From JADYZU01 sp964443055 (lineage in GTDB: Bacteria > Pseudomonadota > Alphaproteobacteria > Rhodobacterales > Rhodobacteraceae), in assembly GCA_964443055.1 (NCBI GenBank), contig CAYUBT010000064.1:1-13767 (forward strand): 13,767 nucleotides of DNA, in the 5' to 3' direction. The first letter of the stretch is position 1. Each line of letters starts with the position of its first letter. Of the stretch, positions 6,963-13,767 are shown one piece after another. The translations under genes were made by a program, and so were the position numbers. The notes under the pieces were generated by a model that had not been told where the DNA came from, made no database searches, and saw only the letters and a list, made by a program, of their open reading frames with translations.

Positions 6963-9026
6963 TCAGCCCGCACAGGTTGCCGCCCTTCGCGCTGCGCCCC
7001 CGGTCGAAAAGCCGGTCAGCCGCACCGAAAGCCCCAGCCGCGTGGCCGGATCGGACGCTCCCGCTTCCGTGTAGCGATGCGACAGCGAAACGTCTACCGT
7101 CACGCATTCATTCGACCAGCCGAGACCGAGATCGGCGTCGATCGGCTCATGAGCTTCGGCGTCATAACGCCCGCCGAGGCGGATCTCCCAGGCGTCACTC
7201 ACGCGCCACGCCCCGCCGGCCCAGAACTCCGAGACTGCCGGGGATGCGCTGCCCCCCGAACCCGGGGCGAGCCAGAGATGGCGTGCGCTGAGATCGAACC
7301 GCCTGTGCCGCCAGTCGAGGATCGTCTCGCTTTCCCCGAGCGTCAGATCATGGTCGAACAAGGCCCGTCCCGTCAGGCGAAACCCGTTCGCGAGATCGGC
7401 CGAGCCGGAGACGAGCCAGCGCGGATCGGGCTGCGCCTCCTCGACCAGAGCGCCGAACGCCAGCGAGGTGACGCCCCCTGCATCCGTTCGCGTCCAGGTC
7501 ACGAGGGCAGCGGCGCTCGCGCCCGGCGGCTCGCGATCCTCGCCTGCACCCCGCAGAGGCGAGAGGATATTGCCCAGGTCGAGATCGCGCCGCGCGGCAT
7601 CCTCTTGCGGCACGACGTCCCCGAACCGCCGTGCCCAGCCAAGCGCGAGCGCGGGTTCGAGCGTCTGCACCGATGCACCCGAATGGCGGACAAGCGGATA
7701 GCGGATCACGAGCCCCGCATGAGGCCGCGCCGAGGTCAGGCTTTCGTCCCAGGCCGGATCATCCGCCACCTGCCGCCATTGCAGTGCAAGTCCTGCCTCG
7801 CCCTCGAGCACCAGCCCGCCGGGCAGAAGCGCCGAGCCGCGCCAGTCGGCCCCCGCGCTGATGCGCAGGACATCACGGGCATCGTCGCCCGAACCCGGGG
7901 CCAGCCGGGCGAAGGCCAGGGTCTCGGCCGACAGGGTCAGCGTGCCGGGGCCAAGGGGCAGGCGCCGTTCCAGGTCGGTGCCAAGGATCACGGGCGGCAG
8001 GCTGCGGCTGCTCTCGCCGGTGCGCAGGCTCTGCCAGAAGGTGAGATCGGCCGTCAGCAACGAATCGGCCCGCACCCGGCTGAAGCCGAGGCGCGACGGC
8101 AGGCGGTCGGCACCGGAGATGCCGTAGTCGCCCAGATAGGCGCGGTCGCTTGCGGCGGTGAGGTTGAAATTCAGCCGTGTGCCGGGGCGGGGGCGGAACT
8201 CGCCCTGTGCGGCAAGGTAGCCGCGCAGATCGCCGCGGCCGAGGTCATCGTCCGAGACCGCTCCCCGGATTTCATAGCTCCCGCTCAGCAGCGCATGGCG
8301 GAACCGCATTTCAAGCGTGCGGGTCAGAGCCGAGACATAGGGCGTGAGTTGCAGGTCGCGCGAGGGGCCGAGCGGAATGAAGATCGGAACCGCCATTCCC
8401 GCGCCTAGGGTGCTGGTGACCCGCAGTTCGGGCACCATCATTCCGGCGGCGCGGTCGAGCGTCGGATCGGGCAGGCGCATCCACGGCAGCCACAGGACCG
8501 GCATGCCCCGGATGCGCAGGCTCGCGCCTTCGAAGTGAAGCTGCCGCGCCTCCTCGTCATGGATGACGCGGCGCGCGCGAATCTCCCAGAGCGGTGCCTG
8601 CCCGGCACAGACCGAACATGAGGTCGCGACGACGCGTGACAACTGGCTGAGCCGCCCGTCCACCCGGTCGATACGGTTGGCGGCAAGCTGGAGCTGGCGG
8701 TCGAGCACCAGCCGCGCGCCGCGCAGGATGCCGTTCTCGAGTCTGGGGTCGAGTTCCGCCCGTGTCGCAGCGAGCACGTCGCCGGCGGGCGTCACGATGA
8801 GGATCGGCCCCTCGATCAGCAGAAGGTCGTTTGTCCTGTCATAGCTGATGCGCGTGGCCGAAAGCCTCGTGCCCTCGTGGAACACCTCGACATGGCCACT
8901 GGCCTCCAGCGTTCCCCGGGCGGTGACCTCAATCCGGTCGGCCACGAGCGTGGCGAGAGACTGCGCGAGCGCTGTGCCGGGCAGGAGGGCGAGCAGGAGG
9001 GCGAGCAGGGCAGGCAGGCGCAGCAT
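6963..9026 (-). CDS. lptD: LPS-assembly outer-membrane protein LptD
   Basis: A 687-residue protein that would form the outer-membrane beta-barrel through which lipopolysaccharide is inserted at the cell surface, with LptE as the usual plug. It has a Leu/Ala-rich signal peptide (1-21), an OstA/LptA-like jellyroll domain (about 25-130), then a long beta-rich barrel region with alternating hydrophobic strands to the end. Characteristic segments are ATSCSVCAG (134-142), LWEIRARRVIHDEEARQ and WLPWMRLPDPTLDRA. There are only four cysteines, C137, C140, C641 and C685, two in the periplasmic domain and two at the end of the barrel. This fits the inter-domain disulphides required for LptD maturation. 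Its ATG overlaps the lptG TGA by one base (TGATG). SurA, the expected folding chaperone, is encoded next. Confidence 0.95.
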   Translation of the reverse strand: MLRLPALLALLLALLPGTALAQSLATLVADRIEVTARGTLEASGHVEVFHEGTRLSATRISYDRTNDLLLIEGPILIVTPAGDVLAATRAELDPRLENGILRGARLVLDRQLQLAANRIDRVDGRLSQLSRVVATSCSVCAGQAPLWEIRARRVIHDEEARQLHFEGASLRIRGMPVLWLPWMRLPDPTLDRAAGMMVPELRVTSTLGAGMAVPIFIPLGPSRDLQLTPYVSALTRTLEMRFRHALLSGSYEIRGAVSDDDLGRGDLRGYLAAQGEFRPRPGTRLNFNLTAASDRAYLGDYGISGADRLPSRLGFSRVRADSLLTADLTFWQSLRTGESSRSLPPVILGTDLERRLPLGPGTLTLSAETLAFARLAPGSGDDARDVLRISAGADWRGSALLPGGLVLEGEAGLALQWRQVADDPAWDESLTSARPHAGLVIRYPLVRHSGASVQTLEPALALGWARRFGDVVPQEDAARRDLDLGNILSPLRGAGEDREPPGASAAALVTWTRTDAGGVTSLAFGALVEEAQPDPRWLVSGSADLANGFRLTGRALFDHDLTLGESETILDWRHRRFDLSARHLWLAPGSGGSASPAVSEFWAGGAWRVSDAWEIRLGGRYDAEAHEPIDADLGLGWSNECVTVDVSLSHRYTEAGASDPATRLGLSVRLTGFSTGGAARRAATCAG
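8981..9004. repeat. Two 12-bp tandem units within the lptD signal sequence
   Basis: GCAGGAGGGCGA is present twice head to tail (8981-8992 and 8993-9004), with a degenerate third unit after it. It lies in the part of lptD that encodes the Leu/Ala-rich hydrophobic core. The unit is a multiple of three, so slippage would keep the frame. Confidence 0.75.
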
Positions 9027-10087
9027 CAGCCGTCCTCGAAATGCAGGAGGAGGGCGAGCGCCACCGCGACCGCCGCCACGGGCGGGGCCCAGGCGGCAAG
9101 CGCGGGCGGAATCTGCCCGGCCTCGCCCAGGATACGGGCGAAATTGCGCATGAAATGGACCCCGAACGCCAGAAGCACCGCGACGAGCACCATCAGCCCG
9201 GTGCGCCCGGCCCGTTGCGGCCGCATGGTAAAGGCCGCGCCGATCATCACCATTGCCAGCAGCAGGATCGGCTGCGCGAGTTCGCCCTGCAGATGGACCT
9301 CGTGCAGCCGTGTGGAAAAGCCCGCCGCCTCGAGCCGGGCGATGAAGGCGGGCAGGTCCCAGAGCGCAATCGTCTCGGGCCGGGCCAGCGATTCGCGGAT
9401 ATCCTCGGCGGTCAGCGTCGCGGGCAGCGAGAGCCGGTCATGCTCCGTGGCACTGGCCTCGGGGTTGAGCTCCTGCAGCGACCAGAGCCGCGCCTCGCTG
9501 ATCTCCCAGCGGTCCGCGCGCAACTCGGCGCGGGCGGCCTCGATCCGCGTCTCGGGGTGGCCGTCGGGATCGAGCGACAGGAAAGTGGTGCCTTCGAGGA
9601 TCGTGCCGCCCGCGCCCGAGCGCGCGGCATGGATCACCGTCTGTCCTGCCGCATCGCCTTGGCGCAGCCAGAGCCCGCCCTCGTCCATGGTGAGCGCCGA
9701 AGCCCGGGTCGGGCCCGTGTCGAGCGCCCGGCTTGTCGCGGCAACGATCGGGTTGAGAGCAAGAAGCGCGAGCAGGGCGATGCCCAGCGCCGCCGCCAGC
9801 GGGGCCATGAGTGCGGTGATGGCGGAGCGTCCTGCGGCCCGCACGGCGACAAGCTCGGACGAGCGCGCGAGCGTGAGGAACAGCATCACGGTCGAGAGGA
9901 CCATGACCAGCGGCAGCAGGGTGTGGAATGCCTCGGGTGCCTGCAGCAGTGCCGTGCGCAACAGGCCGGGCGTGCCGCGCCGCGCGCCCTCGATCAGGTC
10001 GACCAGCAGGATGATCGACAGGAATCCGCCGCCGACCGTGGCGAAGGTCGCGAGGAACCGGCGCGCGAAATAGAGATGCAGCGTCAT
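9026..10087 (-). CDS. lptG: LPS export ABC transporter permease LptG
   Basis: A 353-residue YjgP/YjgQ-family permease. Three N-terminal membrane helices (about 12-32, 55-74 and 95-117) precede a roughly 150-residue periplasmic beta-jellyroll domain, and three C-terminal helices (about 270-350) close the protein. LARSSELVAVRAAGRS (73-88) is the conserved cytoplasmic coupling-helix region that would contact the LptB ATPase. With LptF it forms the inner-membrane extractor that loads LPS onto the periplasmic bridge leading to LptD. The open frame continues upstream to 10132, but the ATG at 10087 begins MTLHLYFARRFL, the usual N-terminus, and overlaps the lptF stop by four bases. LptB, LptA and LptC are not in this window. 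Confidence 0.95.
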   Translation of the reverse strand: MTLHLYFARRFLATFATVGGGFLSIILLVDLIEGARRGTPGLLRTALLQAPEAFHTLLPLVMVLSTVMLFLTLARSSELVAVRAAGRSAITALMAPLAAALGIALLALLALNPIVAATSRALDTGPTRASALTMDEGGLWLRQGDAAGQTVIHAARSGAGGTILEGTTFLSLDPDGHPETRIEAARAELRADRWEISEARLWSLQELNPEASATEHDRLSLPATLTAEDIRESLARPETIALWDLPAFIARLEAAGFSTRLHEVHLQGELAQPILLLAMVMIGAAFTMRPQRAGRTGLMVLVAVLLAFGVHFMRNFARILGEAGQIPPALAAWAPPVAAVAVALALLLHFEDG

Positions 10088-11189
10088 GTCGCCCGCCTTC
10101 GTGTCGCGCGGCGCGGCCGGGCGGCGAGCCACAGGAACGTGCCGGCAAGCAGGAAGGTCGCGGCGGCCGGAAGATAGACCAGCGGCCAGGCTGACGCATC
10201 GGTCGCGGCGACATTGCCCGCGAGCGCCTCGAGCGCCTTCACCAGAAGGACGAGGCCGACCGCCAGGCCNNNNNNNNNNTGAATCCGCCGATCATCAGCG
10301 CCGCAAAGCCCATGAGCGCGGCGGCGGCGGTCAGCATCGGGTCGGCGATACGTCCGTGCCCTTCCACAAGGAGCTGTGGCGCGCTGCGCCAGGTTTCCTC
10401 CATCAGCGCCTGCGTCGGGGCAAGAAGCTCGACGGTCGACAGTTCGCGCGGCGTGCGCCCGCGCGTGGACGATGCGGGCAGCAGCGCCCCGACGTCATAG
10501 GCGAGGTCCTCGAATCCGGTGGTCTGGAGCTGGCCCTGCGGCAGCAGGAGCCGCTGCATCATCCCCGCGATCATCACGAGCTGGACGCCACCATCGGGCC
10601 CACGCACGAGATAGGCGCTCGATGCTGTATAGGTCACGCGTTCGTCGGGCAGGCGGTCGTCCTGGAGGAAGAGATCGCGCAACTCGCCCTCCGGGGTGAT
10701 CTCGCGCGTGTAGAGCGTGACGTCCTCGGCGGGTGACAGGAACTGCCCCTCCTGCAGCAGCCGCGCCGTGGCCGAACGCGAGATTTCCGCCTGGCGCAGG
10801 TTCAGCTCGGCTGTGGACAGCGGCACGAGCAGATTGGTCAGCGCCGCCATCATCAGCGCCGCGAGCAGTCCGAACACCAGAACCGCGCGCGCGAGCCGGA
10901 ACGGCGAGGCGCCCGCGCCTTCGGCGACCACCATCTCGGAATCGGCGATGAGGCGGTTCGTGGCGTAGAGCGTGGCGACAAAGGCGGAAAAGGGCAGGAT
11001 CGTGCTCACGATGGCCGGCAGCGTAAGCATGGTGAGTTCCAGGAACACGCCGGCCGACTGGCCATCCGCGATGAGCTGGTCGAAGAGCGACACCGCGCGG
11101 TTGATCCAGTAGACCAGCACCAGCACCAGCGCGAAGAAGCCGAAGACCATCAGCTGCCGTCGCAGGAAATATCGGTCGAATCGCGTCAC
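10084..11189 (-). CDS. lptF: LPS export ABC transporter permease LptF (interrupted by an assembly gap)
   Basis: A YjgP/YjgQ-family permease, partner of LptG. The first 303 residues (11189 down to 10280) contain the GTG-initiated MTRFDRYFLRRQL, three N-terminal helices (about 13-31, 53-77 and 101-123), the coupling segment IADSEMVVAEGAGASPFRL (81-99) and the periplasmic domain. They end in the helix ALMIGGF just before the N run. Beyond the gap the original frame fails within a few residues, but another frame reads GLAVGLVLLVKALEAL, then WPLVYLPAAATFLLAG, and stops at TGA 10086-10084. This is a typical LptF C-terminus. The coding sequence is therefore intact apart from missing bases, and the true gap length must be 2 modulo 3. 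About 26 missing bases would give a normal length of about 373 residues. No strong Shine-Dalgarno precedes the GTG. It is the first gene of the cluster, divergent from pepA. Confidence 0.92.
10270..10279. other. Assembly gap (10 N)
   Basis: Ten N's interrupt lptF within the codons for its fourth membrane helix region. The round number suggests a scaffolding placeholder, not a measured length. Confidence 0.97.
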
Positions 11190-11212
11190 GGAGCCCCCGT
11201 CCCGGTCACCCT

Positions 11213-11241
11213 GATCTAGCCGAGTGGCGCGAAGGATTGAA
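11213..11241 (-). promoter_or_regulatory. Candidate promoter of the lptF-rsmA cluster
   Basis: On the minus strand TTCAAT (11241-11236) and TAGATC (11218-11213) are 17 bases apart, and the implied start site lies roughly 17 bases upstream of the lptF GTG. The match to consensus is weak. Support comes from position and from the shared GGCTAGA context with the transglycosylase promoter. Confidence 0.28.
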
Positions 11242-11255
11242 CAGGACTCTGTGAA

Positions 11256-11311
11256 CCCCCGTCATTGAGGGCGCGAGTGAAGGAAACTGTCTTTCCGATG
11301 TTCCGGGTTGC
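11256..11311. repeat. Palindromic intergenic repeat, truncated copy
   Basis: It begins CCCCCGTCATTG (11256-11267), the same left edge as the full copies, and contains TCCGGGTTGC (11302-11311). That block is identical to one inside the reverse complement of the neighbouring full copy (GCAACCCGGA, 11340-11349). It stops exactly where the next repeat begins and lacks the GCAATGAC right arm. Confidence 0.6.
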
Positions 11312-11312
11312 T

Positions 11313-11406
11313 CCCCCCGTCATTGCGAGCGTCAGCGACGCAACCCGGATCTCCCGGCGTCTCTCGCTTGCCGCGTCGGCTGACGCCTCCTTGCAATGAC
11401 GTGGGG
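11313..11406. repeat. Palindromic intergenic repeat, copy 2
   Basis: CGTCATTGC (11318-11326) pairs with GCAATGACG (11393-11401), flanked by CCCC and GGGG. A second inner pairing, GCGTCAGC (11329-11336) with GCTGACGC (11379-11386), extends the stem after a small bulge. In reverse complement it matches copy 1 at 3147-3229. It lies between the divergent lptF and pepA genes, outside both predicted transcripts. Confidence 0.85.
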
Positions 11407-11425
11407 AAGTGACCTGCACTGCGAT

Positions 11426-11455
11426 CTGGCCATCGCCTGCGCGTGGGGCTAGTCC
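11426..11455 (+). promoter_or_regulatory. Candidate promoter of pepA-holC
   Basis: CTGGCC (11426-11431) and TAGTCC (11450-11455), 18 bases apart, lie 28 bases before the pepA ATG in a GGGCTAGTCC context similar to the transglycosylase promoter. The hexamers are weak, so this is tentative. Confidence 0.28.
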
Positions 11456-11482
11456 TTGCCGCAATCGCATGGAGAGAGACAT

Positions 11483-12961
11483 ATGACCGATCCCGTCGCC
11501 ATCAGCTTTCACGACATGGAGATCGCCGATCTGGCCGCGCACAAGGGCAGGGTCGGGCTGATCGCCCCGCCGCAGGGCAGCCTTGGCGCGGGCGGGCGGC
11601 TGATCGGCGCAGGCGCGCGCCGCGCGGTGAAACGGCTGATGGAGGACAAGCGCTGGGAAAAGGCCGAGCCGGGCGACGGGTTCGAGGTCGCCTTTCCGGC
11701 GGGGCTCGAGGCCGAGGCGCTTGTTGTCGTGAAACTGCCGCCAAAGGCGAGTATCGCCGAATCGCGAAAGGCGGGGGGGACACTGGCCCGGCTGCGTGGC
11801 ATGGGCGACATGAAAGTGCTGGCGGGCGGCGCGGCGCATCCCGAACAGATCGCGTTCGGCTTCGCTCTGCGCGGCTATGATTTTACCCCCCATCGCAAGG
11901 CAGACCCCGATGCGCCCGAGGGCAACCCCGACGTGGCCTTCCATGTCGCCAGACCCGAGGCCGCGGCACGGGCGGCGGTGCCGCTGGCGGCGCTCGCCGA
12001 AGGCGTATTCTTCACGCGCGATCTGGTGAACGAGCCTGCGAACATCCTCACCACCGAGGATTTCGCTGCCCGTCTGGGGGCGATGCAGGAGCTTGGCCTC
12101 GACGTCGAGATCCTCGAGCCCGCCGAGATCGGGAAACTGGGGATGCGGTTGCTGCTTTCGGTTGCGCAGGGCTCGCACAGCCCGGCCCGCGTCGTCGTCA
12201 TGCGCTGGCAGGGCGGCGGCGACGAACCGCCCCTGGCGCTTGTCGGCAAGGGCGTCGTCTTCGACACCGGCGGGATCTCGCTGAAACCCTCGGCCGGGAT
12301 GGACGAGATGACCATGGACATGGGCGGCGCGGGCGTGGTTGCAGGCGTCATGCGCACGCTTGCGCTTCGCAAGGCGCGGGCCAATGTCGTGGGCGTGGTC
12401 GGTATCGTCGAGAACATGCCCTCGGGCCATGCGACACGTCCGGGCGATGTCGTGCGCTCGATGAAGGGCGACACGGTCGAGAATGTGAATACCGACGCCG
12501 AGGGTCGGCTCGTCCTGGCCGATGTGCTCTGGTATGCGCAGGAACGCTTCGCCCCGCGTGCAGTGATCAATCTGGCGACGCTCACGGGTGCGATGATCGT
12601 GGCGCTCGGGCATGAGAATGCGGGTATCTACGCCAATGACGATGCGCTCTGGGCCGGGATCGAGAAGGCTGCGAAGGATGCCGACGAGGGTGCCTGGCGC
12701 ATGCCTCTGGGCAAGGCCTATGCCGAAGGGCTGAAGTCGCGGATCGCCGATGTGAAGAATGTGGGCGGGCGCGAGGCCGGGGCCTGTGTGGCGGCAGAGT
12801 TCCTGCGCCGCTTCATCAAGGAGGACACGCCCTGGGCGCATATGGACATTGCCGGAGTGACATTGGCGAAATCCGACCGTCCGCTTGCACCCAAGGGGGC
12901 GACAGGCTGGGGCGTGATGACGCTCGACCGCCTGATCGCGGACAGGTTCGAGGAGGGCTGA
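11483..12961 (+). CDS. pepA: Leucyl aminopeptidase (M17 family)
   Basis: A 492-residue cytosolic dizinc or manganese aminopeptidase that releases N-terminal residues from peptides. The N-terminal macro-like domain (about 1-160) is less conserved. The C-terminal catalytic domain carries LVGKGVVFDTGGISLKPS (253-270), EMTMDMGGAG (275-284) and the signature NTDAEGRL (336-343). Metal ligands K256, D261, D279, D338 and E340 have the same spacing as K270, D275, D293, D352 and E354 of E. coli PepA, and K268 and R342 match its catalytic pair. The frame is open to 11456, but the ATG at 11483 has GGAGAG six bases upstream (11471-11476). E. coli PepA also binds DNA as a regulator; that role cannot be inferred here. 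It is divergent from lptF, with holC 47 bases downstream, the same neighbourhood as in E. coli. Confidence 0.97.
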   Translation: MTDPVAISFHDMEIADLAAHKGRVGLIAPPQGSLGAGGRLIGAGARRAVKRLMEDKRWEKAEPGDGFEVAFPAGLEAEALVVVKLPPKASIAESRKAGGTLARLRGMGDMKVLAGGAAHPEQIAFGFALRGYDFTPHRKADPDAPEGNPDVAFHVARPEAAARAAVPLAALAEGVFFTRDLVNEPANILTTEDFAARLGAMQELGLDVEILEPAEIGKLGMRLLLSVAQGSHSPARVVVMRWQGGGDEPPLALVGKGVVFDTGGISLKPSAGMDEMTMDMGGAGVVAGVMRTLALRKARANVVGVVGIVENMPSGHATRPGDVVRSMKGDTVENVNTDAEGRLVLADVLWYAQERFAPRAVINLATLTGAMIVALGHENAGIYANDDALWAGIEKAAKDADEGAWRMPLGKAYAEGLKSRIADVKNVGGREAGACVAAEFLRRFIKEDTPWAHMDIAGVTLAKSDRPLAPKGATGWGVMTLDRLIADRFEEG

Positions 12962-13008
12962 ATGGAACGGCCCGTCCCGGTGCAGGTTCGGGCCGGATCG
13001 CCTGATCC

Positions 13009-13464
13009 ATGAGCGAGGTCTGGTTCTACCAGTTGACGGAAACGCCGCTCGACATGGCGCTGATCGGGCTGCTGCCGCGCGCACTCGAGCGCGGCTGGCG
13101 GATCGAGCTGCGCGGGAGCGGGCGCGAACGGATGGAGGAACTCGACCGCGCACTCTGGCTTGGCCCGGACGAGGGGTTTCTGCCCCATGGCCTTGCCGGG
13201 GGCGAACATGACGCGCGCCAGCCGGTGCTGCTGACCGTGGCCGGGCAGGAGGCCGCCAACACGCCCGCCTGCCTCATGGCGGTGGACAACGCAGCCGTGA
13301 GCATGGACGAGGTTCCGGCATTCGAGCGCGCCTGTATCGTCTTCGACGGCAATGCCGAGCGCGAACTCACGCACGCGCGCGCATTGTGGCTGACGGTGCG
13401 CGACGCGGGGCTTGTGGCGCAATACTGGGCGCAAGAGAAGGGCCGCTGGGTGAAGAAACAGTAA
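13009..13464 (+). CDS. holC: DNA polymerase III subunit chi
   Basis: A 151-residue HolC. In the polymerase III clamp-loader complex, chi (with psi where present) contacts single-strand binding protein at the replication fork. Family features are the N-terminal VWFYQLTETPLDMAL (4-18), KAL-type helix LLPRALERGWRI (21-32), DRALWLGPDEGFLPHG (46-61), QPVLLTV (71-77) and the C-terminal AQYWAQEKGRWVKK (137-150). It follows pepA by 47 bases on the same strand and is probably co-transcribed. No strong ribosome binding site is visible, but GGATCGCC lies ten or so bases before the ATG at 13009. It ends three bases from the convergent protease gene, with no obvious terminator hairpin between them. Confidence 0.95.
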   Translation: MSEVWFYQLTETPLDMALIGLLPRALERGWRIELRGSGRERMEELDRALWLGPDEGFLPHGLAGGEHDARQPVLLTVAGQEAANTPACLMAVDNAAVSMDEVPAFERACIVFDGNAERELTHARALWLTVRDAGLVAQYWAQEKGRWVKKQ

Positions 13465-13467
13465 TCC

Positions 13468-13767
13468 TCAGGGCGTGAGCGTCAGCCGGTCGCCCGCGAT
13501 CTCGACCCGGGCAAACTGGCTGATCCAGCTCATTCCGAGAAGCGAGCCGTCCATCTGCCCCTGATTGACCACCGCAGGCACGTCACGCAGCTCGAACGGC
13601 CCGAGCGTAACGCTGGCCAGCCGCACCGGCGCGGTGCGCACCACGCCATTGGCGGTGCGGGCCTCGCCGATATAGGCCAGTGCCCCGGGGTCGAGCCCGA
13701 TCTGCCGCGCGTCGCGTTCCGACAGCACGATCTGGCTCGCGCCGGTGTCGATGACGAACTGCACCTT
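13468..13767 (-). CDS. Retropepsin-like aspartic protease (TIGR02281-type), C-terminal part
   Basis: The frame is open to the window edge (codons from 13767: Lys-Val-Gln-Phe-Val-Ile-Asp-Thr-Gly), so the N-terminus lies outside. The visible 99 residues hold the catalytic FVIDTGASQIVLSERDA, the ARTANGVVRTAPVRL flap-side region and the closing LLGMSWISQFARVEI. These are standard for the clan AA single-domain proteases of alphaproteobacteria, which usually carry an N-terminal membrane anchor and act as dimers in the periplasm. An internal GTG at 13762 is not a credible start because it falls just before the active site. The substrate is unknown. Confidence 0.88.
   Translation of the reverse strand, partial: KVQFVIDTGASQIVLSERDARQIGLDPGALAYIGEARTANGVVRTAPVRLASVTLGPFELRDVPAVVNQGQMDGSLLGMSWISQFARVEIAGDRLTLTP

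Noticed and set aside
5798..8408. Long plus-strand open frames (up to 519 codons) opposite surA and lptD
   Set aside because: Low-complexity, His/Arg/Gly-rich translations with no recognisable motifs; they are shadows of high-GC coding sequence.
8877..10177. Two overlapping plus-strand open frames of about 380-400 codons opposite lptD and lptG
   Set aside because: Two long frames over the same bases opposite strongly supported genes are compositional, and the Ser/Arg- or Gln/Arg-rich products look non-native.
10086..10736. Plus-strand open frame spanning the N run
   Set aside because: It runs through unknown bases and is opposite lptF and lptG; no support.
11190..11482. Possible small RNA, phage attachment site or mobile element in the lptF-pepA spacer
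   Set aside because: The structure is explained by palindromic repeats. No integrase, transposase, tRNA or terminal duplication is visible.
11216..13153. A 645-codon open frame antisense to pepA and holC
   Set aside because: It is Arg/His/Gly-rich, resembles no family, crosses the palindromic repeats and lies opposite two clear genes. High G+C at third positions removes stops from opposite frames.

Overview
This window looks like an ordinary, conserved chromosomal segment of a high-GC alphaproteobacterium, most likely a member of the Rhodobacteraceae. The evidence is the very high G+C at third codon positions, the gene order, and the close family resemblance of the LptF, LptD, chi-subunit and TIGR02281-type protease sequences. 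A run of exactly ten N's at 10270-10279 shows that this is a draft assembly. I see no phage, transposase, integrase, CRISPR array, tRNA or rRNA, and I found no convincing new multi-gene system.

Layout. (1) 1-1369, plus strand: the tail of shikimate kinase (aroK) overlaps aroB (3-dehydroquinate synthase) by ATGA, giving a shikimate-pathway pair. (2) 1434-3083, minus strand: a Rid-family enamine/imine deaminase-like protein and a 413-residue membrane-associated alpha/beta-hydrolase-like protein of unknown function. A short hairpin separates aroB from the convergent Rid gene. (3) 3307-3888, plus strand: a small secreted lytic transglycosylase with its own likely promoter. (4) 3931-11189, minus strand: one tightly packed cluster transcribed lptF-lptG-lptD-surA-pdxA-rsmA. 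Nearly every junction is a 1- or 4-base start/stop overlap. It joins the LPS-export permease subunits and outer-membrane translocon to a periplasmic chaperone, a vitamin B6 enzyme and the 16S rRNA dimethyltransferase. (5) 11483-13464, plus strand: pepA (leucyl aminopeptidase) and holC (DNA polymerase III chi), divergent from lptF, as in many proteobacteria. (6) 13468 to the window end, minus strand: a truncated retropepsin-like aspartic protease.

Between genes the notable content is a family of imperfect palindromic repeats bounded by GTCATTGC...GCAATGAC. One copy lies between the hydrolase-like gene and the transglycosylase gene. One full copy plus one truncated copy lie between lptF and pepA. 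Both locations are divergent intergenic regions, upstream of the predicted promoters.

Points that most deserve a second look: aroB carries a cluster of unusual residues in its normally near-invariant active-site segment (residues 135-158), although the known catalytic residues remain. The N gap breaks the lptF frame, and the reading frame can be recovered on the far side. The palindromic repeats are partly nested. The hydrolase-like protein has no recognised function.
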